This document shows positions 8,499-17,079 of a DNA stretch of 45,971 bases, piece after piece. The notes under the pieces are model-generated. The model made no database searches. It was given only the letters and a program-made list of their open reading frames with translations, and was not told where the DNA came from. Made by a program: the position numbers and the translations under genes. Position 1 is the first letter of the stretch. Each line of letters starts with the position of its first letter. Where the stretch lies: positions 1 through 45,971 of the forward strand of contig DKQG01000020.1 in assembly GCA_002471575.1 (NCBI GenBank), given 5' to 3'. Origin of the DNA: Alphaproteobacteria bacterium UBA7314. GTDB taxonomy: Bacteria; Pseudomonadota; Alphaproteobacteria; MPNO01; UBA830.

Positions 8499-9650
8499 AT
8501 GATGAGGAACTTCACGCTGCTGGGGGCCAGCATAGTTGTCGCTCTTTGCCTGCTGGAATTTTTGTGCCGGCTGTTTGTCCCGATGCCATCTCCCTATCCT
8601 GTGCCGCTGGAATTGATCGTACTGGACGACCGTGGTTTCTGGACTCTGGCGCCCGCGTTCAGGGGCGTTATGGACAACGGGATCGATTTTCGCGGCAAAT
8701 CGTTGACAGTGGACGACGCCGGCACCCGGAGCGTGATGTGCCGTCAAAAGAACGCGGGTGTCCCGCGCGTGTTTCTGGTCGGCGACAGCCAAACGTTCGG
8801 ACAAGGGTTATCCGACAGGGAAACCTGGGCAAGCATACTGCAATGCCAGTTGCGGGACGCGAAACTTTCCGGGCAGATATACAATCTCGGGGTGCCCGGC
8901 GTAAACATCGATTCCTATGTGCATCGAATGCGGCAGGTTGTTCCGGTGCTTCGAGATGGCGACCGGGTTATCGTCGGCGTGACATGGAACGATCTTCATA
9001 CGTTTCACGAAGAGTCTGTGATGGAGTCCGCGCGCCGGGCTCTTGGGAATATTAAACAACCCGGTGGCGGTGGTCGGCTGGAAATGCGATCGGGTTGGGC
9101 GCCAAGATATCTTCACAGAGCGACTTGGCGGTATCGAACCTATCGTGCTACCGGGCTGCTTATCCCCAGTTTTGACGAGTTGAAAGGGTTTCTGGAATCG
9201 ATGCAATACAGTTCAGCACTGTTCAAGGTTTCCTATAAGCGGCTGAAGGAACTGATTTATCGTTGGCGTTCGGCCGGGGCGCTCTCCAGCAAGATTCCCG
9301 AAGGAACCTTCGAACGCAATTTCACGTTGCTGCAATTGATGCGCGATCGGGTGGTTGCCGCTGGCGGGCGTTTCGATGTGCTGTTTCTGCCCAACCGGCT
9401 GTTCTTCGACGACATCTATTATGCCGCCTATTCGCAGGACGGCAGTGTATTTCCACAACAGGATTATCCTGGATATCTGGGCAAAAAATACTGTCCGAGC
9501 TTTGGTCTCGATTGCGTGTCCGCATTTCCCTACCTGCGGACATCGGAACAGGACAAGCACACCTTCGAATTCGACGGTCATTTCAATGAGGCTGGCGCGC
9601 GTAGTATCGCGCAGGGCGTTGCTTGGCAACTGTTCGGCGTCATGCGCTAA
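8499..9650 (+). CDS. Membrane-anchored SGNH/GDSL-family hydrolase
   Basis: A 383-residue protein with an N-terminal hydrophobic segment (residues ~5-22) that should be a signal anchor, so the catalytic domain is probably periplasmic. Block I is VFLVGDSQTFG with nucleophile Ser97. The matching C-terminal block is FDGHFNEAG with Asp359 and His361. A central NLGVPGVNIDSY supplies the Gly/Asn oxyanion blocks. Such proteins are esterases or polysaccharide O-acetyl transferases/esterases. An earlier in-frame ATG at 8469 exists, but neither start has a good ribosome site; ATG 8499 puts the hydrophobic anchor near the N-terminus. It stands alone, and a role in the surrounding catabolism is not evident. 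Confidence 0.8.
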   Translation: MMRNFTLLGASIVVALCLLEFLCRLFVPMPSPYPVPLELIVLDDRGFWTLAPAFRGVMDNGIDFRGKSLTVDDAGTRSVMCRQKNAGVPRVFLVGDSQTFGQGLSDRETWASILQCQLRDAKLSGQIYNLGVPGVNIDSYVHRMRQVVPVLRDGDRVIVGVTWNDLHTFHEESVMESARRALGNIKQPGGGGRLEMRSGWAPRYLHRATWRYRTYRATGLLIPSFDELKGFLESMQYSSALFKVSYKRLKELIYRWRSAGALSSKIPEGTFERNFTLLQLMRDRVVAAGGRFDVLFLPNRLFFDDIYYAAYSQDGSVFPQQDYPGYLGKKYCPSFGLDCVSAFPYLRTSEQDKHTFEFDGHFNEAGARSIAQGVAWQLFGVMR

Positions 9651-10096
9651 CTGGTTTTTCCCGGGCCTGAGCCGGTTGACTTCCGGTTGGCAGCTCTTTT
9701 TCGACGCAAGTTTGAGTTGTGTAGAGGTAAGGGGCGGTCAGACCTTTACGCTTTTGTTGGATCTCTATTCCCGAACCGAATACGTCCAGGGATCGTTTGC
9801 AGCGTCGTCGGACCTCGGCGCGGATGCCTATGTAATGTGCGTCAATTCGATTCCGTCTTGGTACAAGGCCGGCGTTGCAACCTTGGGGACCTCGATAATC
9901 ATGTTTGTGGTTGAGTCGAGCGGAGGACGTCTACCATCGGCGCGCAAACCATAGCTTGAAATGAGAACGATACATTCAAGTTTCCCATTTGACGTGGGCC
10001 AGTCATCAGGCACGGTCCAACGTCGATCTGTCTACCACAACCAATTGAGAGGTTTAGGAACGTCTATACGTGGCGCGGGAAGAGACCGCGTAAGTA
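9651..10096 (+). other. Gene-free gap with a possible decayed reading frame
   Basis: No convincing gene lies in these 446 bases. One forward frame stays open from about 9660 to 9954. It contains GADAYVMCVNSIPSW and, about 20 residues later, LGTSIIMFVVESS. That spacing (a cysteine after a beta strand, then LG, a strand and SS) recalls the second half of Asp/Glu racemase, maleate isomerase or arylmalonate decarboxylase proteins. The first half of such a protein is missing. The frame lacks a plausible start and ribosome site, so it may be a remnant or chance. Confidence 0.25.
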
Positions 10097-11647
10097 CTAT
10101 TCCGCGGCGGCCGCCTGCGGCGCTGCGTCTAGTTCCGAAAATGCCTTCTCAAGCGCGTCGCCTTCCGGGTCGGCCAACGCGGCAGCACGCAGTTTAGAGA
10201 GAGCATTCACACCCCAGGCGGGATCTTTCGCAGCGGTCGAGCAGGGGACGCCCACTTTATCCATGATGCGGGTGAAATTCTGCAGCCCGCGTTTATGTGT
10301 GTCGGAATAGCCCTTGCGCAGATTGGCCAGTTCGGCAACCTCGACGGCCAGTTGATAGTGCAAGGCAGCCGCACTTCTAACGGTATTCAGCCAACCTTCG
10401 ATGGCTTTCTGCTCTTCTTGGTAACGATAGGTTTTTGGGCGGTAGAACCGCAGCTTGGACAGGGTCCATAGCCGCATGAAGCCGTTGATCGTGTCGGTCC
10501 TGACGCGCATGGCGAAGTTGTAATTGTTCGCCCACTCTTTGCCGCGCGCCCAGTTCATGATCGGACGCCCCAACCAGCTGGGCATCACGGATGTCATTTC
10601 GTCGAAGCCGGGTTTCAGAAATTCTGTCACGTGGATCGGTTCGTCCGGCTTGGCAAGGACGTCAGCTCGCACGCGCTCCATCCGCGAGCGGCGCGATTTC
10701 AGATCGGCAACCCGGATAATGTCCTCGTATGACATCATCAGCGCTAGATACCGGCCGGTCTCGACCGTCAACGCCCAGCCGTTGCGCTCTCCACCGCGTT
10801 CGCGGTCGATGGTCAGGATTTCGCTCAGCCGATCGAGGTACAATTTCGCGTAGGCCGGGTTCTGGTAATCAACCAGCCGTTTGACGCCTTCCGATACGAT
10901 CGCTTGTGCCTCGGCGGGATAGGTCGCAAGCACATCCGTGATCAGGCTTTCGGCGCTGGGCCGCGCTTTGGGGATTTTCTTTTCCGGCACGGCATTGGGG
11001 AGTTTAAGCTCACCGCTCATATAAGCGAGGCCGAGCTCAAATCCTTTCAGGTTGGATTCCACGGCGACACCAGATTCGCGGATCGACTTCCGGAAGTTAT
11101 CGACTGGGATAGGCAGTTCGCCGGATCCAGCAATCACGCCCAGCACAATGGCGTTGAGCACCGTGCCTTCCTTTTGCGACAGTGTCGCCATATCAAACAA
11201 TACCGCGCGTTTGGCGAGCTTCTGGGCGGCGTTATCCAGCTTGTCCGCCCGGAACAGTCCGTCGCCCATTGCCGATTTCTCGACCACCGAATACACGCGG
11301 TGGGTGGATGCAATCAGCGTCGTGCGGTCGGGCGTTACCATGCCGTTTTCCAGCATGCGGCCTGCTTCCATCAGTTCGGATGTGACCACGATATCCATGT
11401 TACCGGGGGCGGGGTACAATGCCATGACGAGTTCCTGACTGCCCAAGTCTTCGTGCGGCGCGGGAAAAATTTCGACGTAGTAGGTCGTCGCGCCGGTCCG
11501 CTGGGCGACGCCCGGGATGGATGTCGATTGAGTCGGAAAGCGGCACATTTCTGCTGCACGCACTACCCAGGTGGTCAGCACTCCGCCGCCTTCGCCACCG
11601 AGCGCGCCGATAACCATCGAGATGGGACGTTCGGGAAGCGCGCTCAT
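10097..11647 (-). CDS. iorB: Indolepyruvate oxidoreductase beta subunit with C-terminal extension (IorB-like)
   Basis: A 516-residue protein. The first ~200 residues are the pyruvate:ferredoxin-oxidoreductase gamma-type domain (GALGGEGGGVL at 12-22, GVAQRTGATTYY, a PAPGNMDIVV stretch). With IorA this makes an enzyme that decarboxylates 2-oxoacids such as indolepyruvate or phenylpyruvate to acyl-CoA. Archaeal IorB is only ~200 residues; the extra ~300 residues resemble the DUF6537-type domain in proteobacterial IorA-IorB proteins. ATG 11647 overlaps the IorA stop by 4 bases (ATGA), showing translational coupling. An alanine-rich tail ends the protein. The exact substrate is inferred from the family; another aryl 2-oxoacid is possible. 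Confidence 0.87.
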   Translation of the reverse strand: MSALPERPISMVIGALGGEGGGVLTTWVVRAAEMCRFPTQSTSIPGVAQRTGATTYYVEIFPAPHEDLGSQELVMALYPAPGNMDIVVTSELMEAGRMLENGMVTPDRTTLIASTHRVYSVVEKSAMGDGLFRADKLDNAAQKLAKRAVLFDMATLSQKEGTVLNAIVLGVIAGSGELPIPVDNFRKSIRESGVAVESNLKGFELGLAYMSGELKLPNAVPEKKIPKARPSAESLITDVLATYPAEAQAIVSEGVKRLVDYQNPAYAKLYLDRLSEILTIDRERGGERNGWALTVETGRYLALMMSYEDIIRVADLKSRRSRMERVRADVLAKPDEPIHVTEFLKPGFDEMTSVMPSWLGRPIMNWARGKEWANNYNFAMRVRTDTINGFMRLWTLSKLRFYRPKTYRYQEEQKAIEGWLNTVRSAAALHYQLAVEVAELANLRKGYSDTHKRGLQNFTRIMDKVGVPCSTAAKDPAWGVNALSKLRAAALADPEGDALEKAFSELDAAPQAAAAE

Positions 11648-13842
11648 TCGGCTGCGACCTTTGTGTCGGGCTGAATGCTCTGAGACGCAGCCGGTTCCCG
11701 TGTATCCAATTTTCCCTGAAACATGCTGATGACGGCGGCCCGCATCCTGTGGGCGATGGTATCGATCACCCCCGGGTTCTGCACGATTTCTGCCTTGAAG
11801 AATGACGGGCACAAGACCGCCGCGTCCGACACTTCGCCACACAGTCCGCAGCCGACGCAAGAGGTCAAGACGCTGGCGACCGGATCCTTGCGTAGCGGGT
11901 CAGGATTCGGTTTGACCGACAGCGACGGGCAGCCCGACAGGCGGATACAGGAATGATCGCCGGTGCATGTGTCTTCGTCGACGCCGAACCGCGTTCGAAC
12001 CACGCGCTTGCCCGATTTTAGCAGTTTTGCGGCTATCGGTTTTTCACGCCGCTGCTTCGCGATCTGGCACTCGGCCTCGGCGATGATTACCTTCAGGCCC
12101 TTCTCACTAGAGGTCAGCGCTTCCTTGATCAAATTCCGCATGCGGCCGACCTTATAAGTGTACTGTTTCTTGATCCACTTGACGCCCACGCCTTTCAACG
12201 CGTTCTCGATCGGTACGACCGTATCCGGCGGCCGCAGGCCACCCGCCGTCGACGACGGAAGCTGCTGCTGGCCGGTGGCTGACGAATAGCCGTTGGCCAT
12301 CACTATCAGCAGATTGTCGTGTTTGTTGTAGACGGCACCCGTAATTCCGGTCGACAGCCCGTTATGCCAAAAACCTCCATCGCCCATGATGGAAATAGTG
12401 TGGCCTTTCAGGGTGTCCTTTACACCGGCCGAGCTGGCGAGGCCAAGGCCATAGCCGGTGACAGTATTGCCCATGTTGAACGGCGGCAGGGTAGAAAAGG
12501 TATGGCAGCCAATATCGGCGGAGATATGCATCTTGCCGATTTCAGGATCTTGCTGGACCAGTTTCAGCGCGGAAAAAACGGGCCGTTCGGGACAACCGGT
12601 GCAGAAGCCCGGCGGGCGTTTCGGGATCGGCGCACCGAGCAGTTCAGCTGCGTAAGCCTTGTTGTCGGCGACGGCTTTCGTAACGGCCGCGACAGGGGCG
12701 AGATCAATCCCTTTCGGCACCGCGCCTTCGACGAACTTGGCAAGGCCGTTCATCATGACTTCGGATTGGTATTCGCCGGCCTTGGGGAAAACGTCCTTGC
12801 CGACGATGGTGGTATTCAGGTCGGCTTTACGCAGCGTGGCGTTCAGCGCCTGTTCGAGGTAGTCCGGGAAACCCTCTTCGACGATGCAAACGGACCGTTT
12901 GTTGGCACAGAACTCCGTGACTTCTTCAGGCACCATCGGATAGGTGACGTTCATGCAGTAAATTGGGATACGAGATTTGCCAAAAGGATCGGCGAGGCCG
13001 AGCTGCTGCAGTCCGCGAATGACGGAATTATAAAGACCGCCCTGGCAGATGATGCCGACATCGTCGCAATCGCCTTCGAAAAATTCGTTCATCTTATTTT
13101 CGCGGATGAACTTGATCGCCGCCGGGAAACGCTGTTCGACTTTCATTCGTTCCTGAAGATAAGTCGATGGCGGCAGTGCGATCCGGTCCAGGTCGTATTC
13201 CGGTTCTGGGATCGGATCGTTCATGGAAAATTCGGGCTTTCGATTGTCCTTGGTCGCGAAACGGCCAGTGACATGACACGCGCGGATGCGGAATTCCATC
13301 ATGACCGGTGTATTACTGGCTTCGGACAGTTCGAACGATTTCTCGACCAGGTCGACAATGCGTGGATGGTTTACCCGCGGATCGACCAACCAGACCGAAC
13401 ATTTCATGGCGAACGCGTGACTACGCTCCTGGATAATCGACGATCCTTCACCGTAGTCTTCGCCAAGTACGATTAACGACCCGCCAATCACGCCAACCGA
13501 GGCGATATTGGACAGTGCGTCGGACGCGACGTTGGTGCCAACGGTCGATTTCCATGTCACCGCGCCGCGGATGGGATAGTTGACGGAAGCCGCCAGCATG
13601 GCACAAGCGGCCGCTTCGTTGGCGCATACTTCGGTATGAACGCCCAATTCGGCCATCAGGCCCTTTGAGTCGGATGTCAGGACATCCATGAGGTGGGAAA
13701 CGGGCGCCCCCTGATAGCCGCCGACATACGAGACCCCGGACTGCAGCAGCGCCTTTGTGATGGCAAGGATGCCTTCGCCTTCGAAATACTCGCCGTCGCC
13801 CCGACGCAGCATTCCAACTTCGCGCGCGAATGTCCGTTCCAT
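11644..13842 (-). CDS. iorA: Indolepyruvate ferredoxin oxidoreductase alpha subunit (IorA-like)
   Basis: A 732-residue thiamine-diphosphate and iron-sulfur enzyme subunit. An N-terminal pyrimidine-binding domain (GYQGAPVSHLMD) and a central TPP domain (GDGGFWHNGLSTG) precede a C-terminal 2[4Fe-4S] ferredoxin domain. In the latter, cysteines lie at about 626, 632, 638 and 662, 665, 668, 678; the second set is a classical CxxCxxC...CP cluster, the first is unusually spaced (CTGDHSC...GCP), as in IorA proteins. It converts an aryl 2-oxoacid plus CoA to aryl-acyl-CoA, CO2 and reduced ferredoxin. ATG 13842 has GGGAG 8 bases upstream. The frame stays open for 184 further codons upstream, but this is decayed or non-coding DNA. 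Confidence 0.92.
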   Translation of the reverse strand: MERTFAREVGMLRRGDGEYFEGEGILAITKALLQSGVSYVGGYQGAPVSHLMDVLTSDSKGLMAELGVHTEVCANEAAACAMLAASVNYPIRGAVTWKSTVGTNVASDALSNIASVGVIGGSLIVLGEDYGEGSSIIQERSHAFAMKCSVWLVDPRVNHPRIVDLVEKSFELSEASNTPVMMEFRIRACHVTGRFATKDNRKPEFSMNDPIPEPEYDLDRIALPPSTYLQERMKVEQRFPAAIKFIRENKMNEFFEGDCDDVGIICQGGLYNSVIRGLQQLGLADPFGKSRIPIYCMNVTYPMVPEEVTEFCANKRSVCIVEEGFPDYLEQALNATLRKADLNTTIVGKDVFPKAGEYQSEVMMNGLAKFVEGAVPKGIDLAPVAAVTKAVADNKAYAAELLGAPIPKRPPGFCTGCPERPVFSALKLVQQDPEIGKMHISADIGCHTFSTLPPFNMGNTVTGYGLGLASSAGVKDTLKGHTISIMGDGGFWHNGLSTGITGAVYNKHDNLLIVMANGYSSATGQQQLPSSTAGGLRPPDTVVPIENALKGVGVKWIKKQYTYKVGRMRNLIKEALTSSEKGLKVIIAEAECQIAKQRREKPIAAKLLKSGKRVVRTRFGVDEDTCTGDHSCIRLSGCPSLSVKPNPDPLRKDPVASVLTSCVGCGLCGEVSDAAVLCPSFFKAEIVQNPGVIDTIAHRMRAAVISMFQGKLDTREPAASQSIQPDTKVAAE

Positions 13843-13954
13843 CAGATGTCTCCCGATCCGTGTAACCCGCCCCCCGCACAACGCAGGGTATGAGACTATA
13901 GGACTTTCAGCGCACCCCGGCAAAGAATTCACCGGCTTGGAAATTTGGAGACGG

Positions 13955-14279
13955 CTACTTTCGTACCTTTTGCAGTATGGCGACAAAGTCGTCCATATCT
14001 TCGGCTGGAAACGTGTTGGGTTCGCACATACCTTGGGCGAGTTCCTTATGTGCCTGGACGGTGAAGATGGCGTGTTCGAAGGTTCAGGGCGGCGTACCTC
14101 TGTTCGGCGAAGGCGCGCATGGCTATCGTGACCCGGAGATCGGCCGCTAAATTGGCGGTCTGTAGCCCGTAGTTTTGAACGCCCAGCGCTGGGTCGCGCT
14201 TCACCCGGACACCGGTCCGCGCCGCCCGGCGTCGCCATTCGATATCGATCCGAGCGCCTGTCACGAGCATGTTCGGCAT
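13955..14279 (-). pseudogene. Unidentified gene remnant split by a frameshift
   Basis: Two minus-strand frames join into one protein-like stretch. From 14279 one frame runs through a VQNYGLQTANLAADLRV segment to RYAALN at about 14087. A shift of frame there continues with EHAIFTVQAHKELAQGM and PAEDMDDFVAILQKVRK, ending at TAG 13957-13955. The second part has the composition and helical pattern of a genuine protein C-terminus. I do not recognise the family. It sits in the ~870-bp gap between iorA and the divergent Mo-3 gene, 113 bases upstream of the iorA start. The rest of this gap, apart from the promoter noted near 14700, shows nothing I can name. Confidence 0.35.
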
Positions 14280-14680
14280 GGAATATATCGGAGTGGCAGA
14301 TACCCAATGGCGAGGGGGACGAACGCGCTATGGATTTACGATTAAAAAAAGGGCGACGGATCGACCCGGCACCAAAAGGATTACAGGGCGGCAATAGCTT
14401 CGATCTAGCCCCGAAACGATCGCGTTCTGCGTTTCCGGCATGCCCGGAGGCGGAGCGGCGCCTGCGTATACGATGCTGAAAAAACGCCCGGCGGCTGGAA
14501 CTGGCAGCGCTTCCCGCTTCGTTGGCGCCTAATCGCGTGATAGTCGTCTTTCATCATCCCGGGCTGAACGCCAACTTCATCGATGTTAAGCGGGATAGCC
14601 AACCCGTTGGTCGCATACTGGTTTTTAGTTCGAATATTGGTCTTCAGATCGAGCCGACGGATACGCGCGAAAGCGCGGTG

Positions 14681-14710
14681 TTGTCTCTTGGCCATAAAGC
14701 GAACTATACC
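14681..14710 (+). promoter_or_regulatory. Candidate promoter giving a leaderless Mo-3 transcript
   Basis: TTGTCT (14681-14686) and TATACC (14705-14710) are separated by 18 bases. The predicted transcription start falls at about 14717, exactly the A of the chosen Mo-3 ATG. No ribosome binding site is visible before that ATG, which fits a leaderless mRNA. Confidence 0.35.
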
Positions 14711-14716
14711 TCAGAT

Positions 14717-17068
14717 ATGGACTTATCCCATTTCAACCCACCCGGCGTCGGAGATTTAGTCGGTAAATCTGTTGCGCGGCTCGAAGACGATGAATTTCTG
14801 CGCGGAGCCGACCGGTTCCTCGACGACATCCGGATCCCCGGCGAAACGCACGCCGTGTTCGTCCGCTCGGAAGTCGCGTGCGCCTACCTTGACGATATAG
14901 ACACGACGACTGCAGAGGCTTACCCGGGTGTCATCGCGATCCTGACGGGTGCGGATCTGGAGGCTGACGGCATTGGCGGGGTTCCATGGGAAGTGAAGCC
15001 GGTCGCTGAGAAATCCTTTGCTGGCGAAGCGGTCGAGCAGGGAGACCCGTCCATTGCCCGCCCGCAACCCGCGATGCCCGCCGGTAAAGCGGAATATGTC
15101 GGCCAGATTCTTGCTATGGTGATTGCGGAGACGCGTAATCAGGCGCTCGACGCCGCGGAAAAAGTCGTTGTCTCGTTCCGGGATCTGAACCCGGTCATCG
15201 ATGTTGAGTCCGCGACCTCTGACGGCGCGCCTGTCGTCGACCCGGCATTCCCCGACAATATCTGTTTCAGGATCACTATGGGGGACAAGGCGGCAACCGC
15301 CGCCGCCTTTGCGATGGCAGCCCACGTAACTCGGATTCGCCATGTGCAGAACCGTGGCGTCGGCGCACCCATTGAAACCCGCGGCTATATCGGCGACTGG
15401 GACTCGGAAACCGGAAAATTCACTCTGCATGCGACGGCGGGTAAACCCCACCCGGTCCGAAATACGCTCGCCAAGTTTTGTTTTTTCTGCGAGCCGGAAA
15501 ACATCCGAGTGGTTGTCCCGCGGCTCGGCGGCGGGTTCGGCGCGAAAAATATCGTCTACGGCGAGGAAATTCTTGTTCTTTGGGCAGCGCGAAAAATAGG
15601 CGCGCCGGTCCGCTGGATCTCGGACCGGACGGAGTCATTTATCAGCGACGTGCATACCCGGGATCTGGTTTCGGTTGCTGAATATGCTTTCGACAACGAC
15701 TACCGGATTCTGGCGATGCGCGTCCGTAACCTCGGAAATCTGGGGGCGTATCTTGGACCCAGGGCTGTAAATCCGGTACGCAATTCGATCAAAATCTCAC
15801 CTTCGGTCTACGATGTGCCGACAGGCTATCTTGAGGCCTGCGGAGTTCTGACCAACACCGTGCCCACCTGCCCGATCCGCGGCGCGGGCGAACCTGAAGG
15901 ACAGTTCACGCCGGAAAGATTGATGGACGAATCCGCACGCCAGCTCGGGGTCGACCGGTTCGAGCTGCGGCGACGGAACCTGGTTCGCGCGAACCAACTT
16001 CCATACCGAACGATTTCCCATCTTGAATATGACTGCGGAGATTTCGCCGCAAACTTCGAACGCGCTCTCGAACTGTCCGATAGGGAGGGTTTCGAGGCCC
16101 GCAAATTGGCATCTGCGCGAGACGGAAAACTTAGGGGCTTCGGTCTTTGTAATACCATCGAGGCGCTCGGCTTTGGTCTCGACGAAGAGGCCGATATCCG
16201 CTGTGCGGCGAACGGATCCGTTGAACTGCGGATCGGATCGATGTCCAACGGCCAGGGGCACGACACTATATATGCACAGATTGTGGCTGGAAAACTGGGA
16301 CTTCCAGTGGGATCTGTTCTCGTGATCCAGGGCGATACGGACGATATTGCCTACGGCACCGGGACAGGTGCCTGTCGGTCGATCATCGTCGGCGGGTCCG
16401 CCGTTGTCTGCACGACCGACAGGTTGATCGAGGCGGGGATGGAACCGGCCGCCGGCTTGTTGGAGGCCGCAGTCGAAGATGTAGAATTCGTTGACGGGTG
16501 CTACCGCGTCATCGGCACCGACAAATCGATGGCGTTTTCGGACGTCCTTCGCGAGGTTGGTGGGTTAGATGCACGCGACCGGTTTATGCCGCAAGACTTT
16601 ACATATCCCAACGGTGCCCATTGCTGCGAAGTGGAAGTGGATCCCGAAACTGGCAGCGTGGAGATCGACCGATACATTATGGTTCACGATTGCGGTACGC
16701 CGGTGAACCCCATGCTAGTCGAAGCACAACTGCAGGGTGGGGTGGTGCACGGCCTCGGACAGGCGTTCTCTGAACATCTCGTCTATGATCATGACAGCGG
16801 TCAAGTGCTGTCCGGATCGTTCCTCGATTACGGCCTGCCGCGAGCCGACGATGCGCCGGCGCTGGCATTCGTCTGCGAGTTGCGGCCCGTGCCCACCGCG
16901 ACTAACCCGCTGGGCGCGAAGGCCGCGGGGGAGGCCGGTGTCGCAATATCTCCGGTCGTTGCGGTGAATGCAGTTCTTGATGCACTGCACCCACTTGGGG
17001 TATCAGAGATTTCCATGCCGATGACGCCCGCCCGAGTCCGCGCCGCTGTCGAGCAGGCGCAGGGCTGA
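14717..17068 (+). CDS. Xanthine dehydrogenase-family molybdopterin large subunit (Mo-3)
   Basis: A 783-residue large subunit. Motifs in order: GKSVARLEDDEFLRGADRF at the N-terminus, GGGFGAKN, SDRTESFISDVHTRD, PIRGAGEPEGQF with the conserved active-site arginine, NGQGHDT, and GAKAAGEAG with presumed catalytic Glu739. The frame is open from 14522, but similarity to the family begins only around ATG 14717. That ATG lacks a ribosome site and may be leaderless. It is followed 12 bases later by a Rieske oxygenase alpha subunit and then its beta subunit. This suggests the molybdenum enzyme and the ring hydroxylase act on the same pathway, for example heterocycle hydroxylation before or after dioxygenation. 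No electron-transfer subunits are adjacent. Confidence 0.9.
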   Translation: MDLSHFNPPGVGDLVGKSVARLEDDEFLRGADRFLDDIRIPGETHAVFVRSEVACAYLDDIDTTTAEAYPGVIAILTGADLEADGIGGVPWEVKPVAEKSFAGEAVEQGDPSIARPQPAMPAGKAEYVGQILAMVIAETRNQALDAAEKVVVSFRDLNPVIDVESATSDGAPVVDPAFPDNICFRITMGDKAATAAAFAMAAHVTRIRHVQNRGVGAPIETRGYIGDWDSETGKFTLHATAGKPHPVRNTLAKFCFFCEPENIRVVVPRLGGGFGAKNIVYGEEILVLWAARKIGAPVRWISDRTESFISDVHTRDLVSVAEYAFDNDYRILAMRVRNLGNLGAYLGPRAVNPVRNSIKISPSVYDVPTGYLEACGVLTNTVPTCPIRGAGEPEGQFTPERLMDESARQLGVDRFELRRRNLVRANQLPYRTISHLEYDCGDFAANFERALELSDREGFEARKLASARDGKLRGFGLCNTIEALGFGLDEEADIRCAANGSVELRIGSMSNGQGHDTIYAQIVAGKLGLPVGSVLVIQGDTDDIAYGTGTGACRSIIVGGSAVVCTTDRLIEAGMEPAAGLLEAAVEDVEFVDGCYRVIGTDKSMAFSDVLREVGGLDARDRFMPQDFTYPNGAHCCEVEVDPETGSVEIDRYIMVHDCGTPVNPMLVEAQLQGGVVHGLGQAFSEHLVYDHDSGQVLSGSFLDYGLPRADDAPALAFVCELRPVPTATNPLGAKAAGEAGVAISPVVAVNAVLDALHPLGVSEISMPMTPARVRAAVEQAQG

Positions 17069-17079
17069 CGATCGGAAGA

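Noticed and set aside
12319..13476. A long open frame (385 codons) on the plus strand opposite iorA
   Set aside because: It lies entirely antisense to a well-conserved gene, has Arg/His/Phe-rich composition without motifs, and is explained by high-GC codon use on the other strand.
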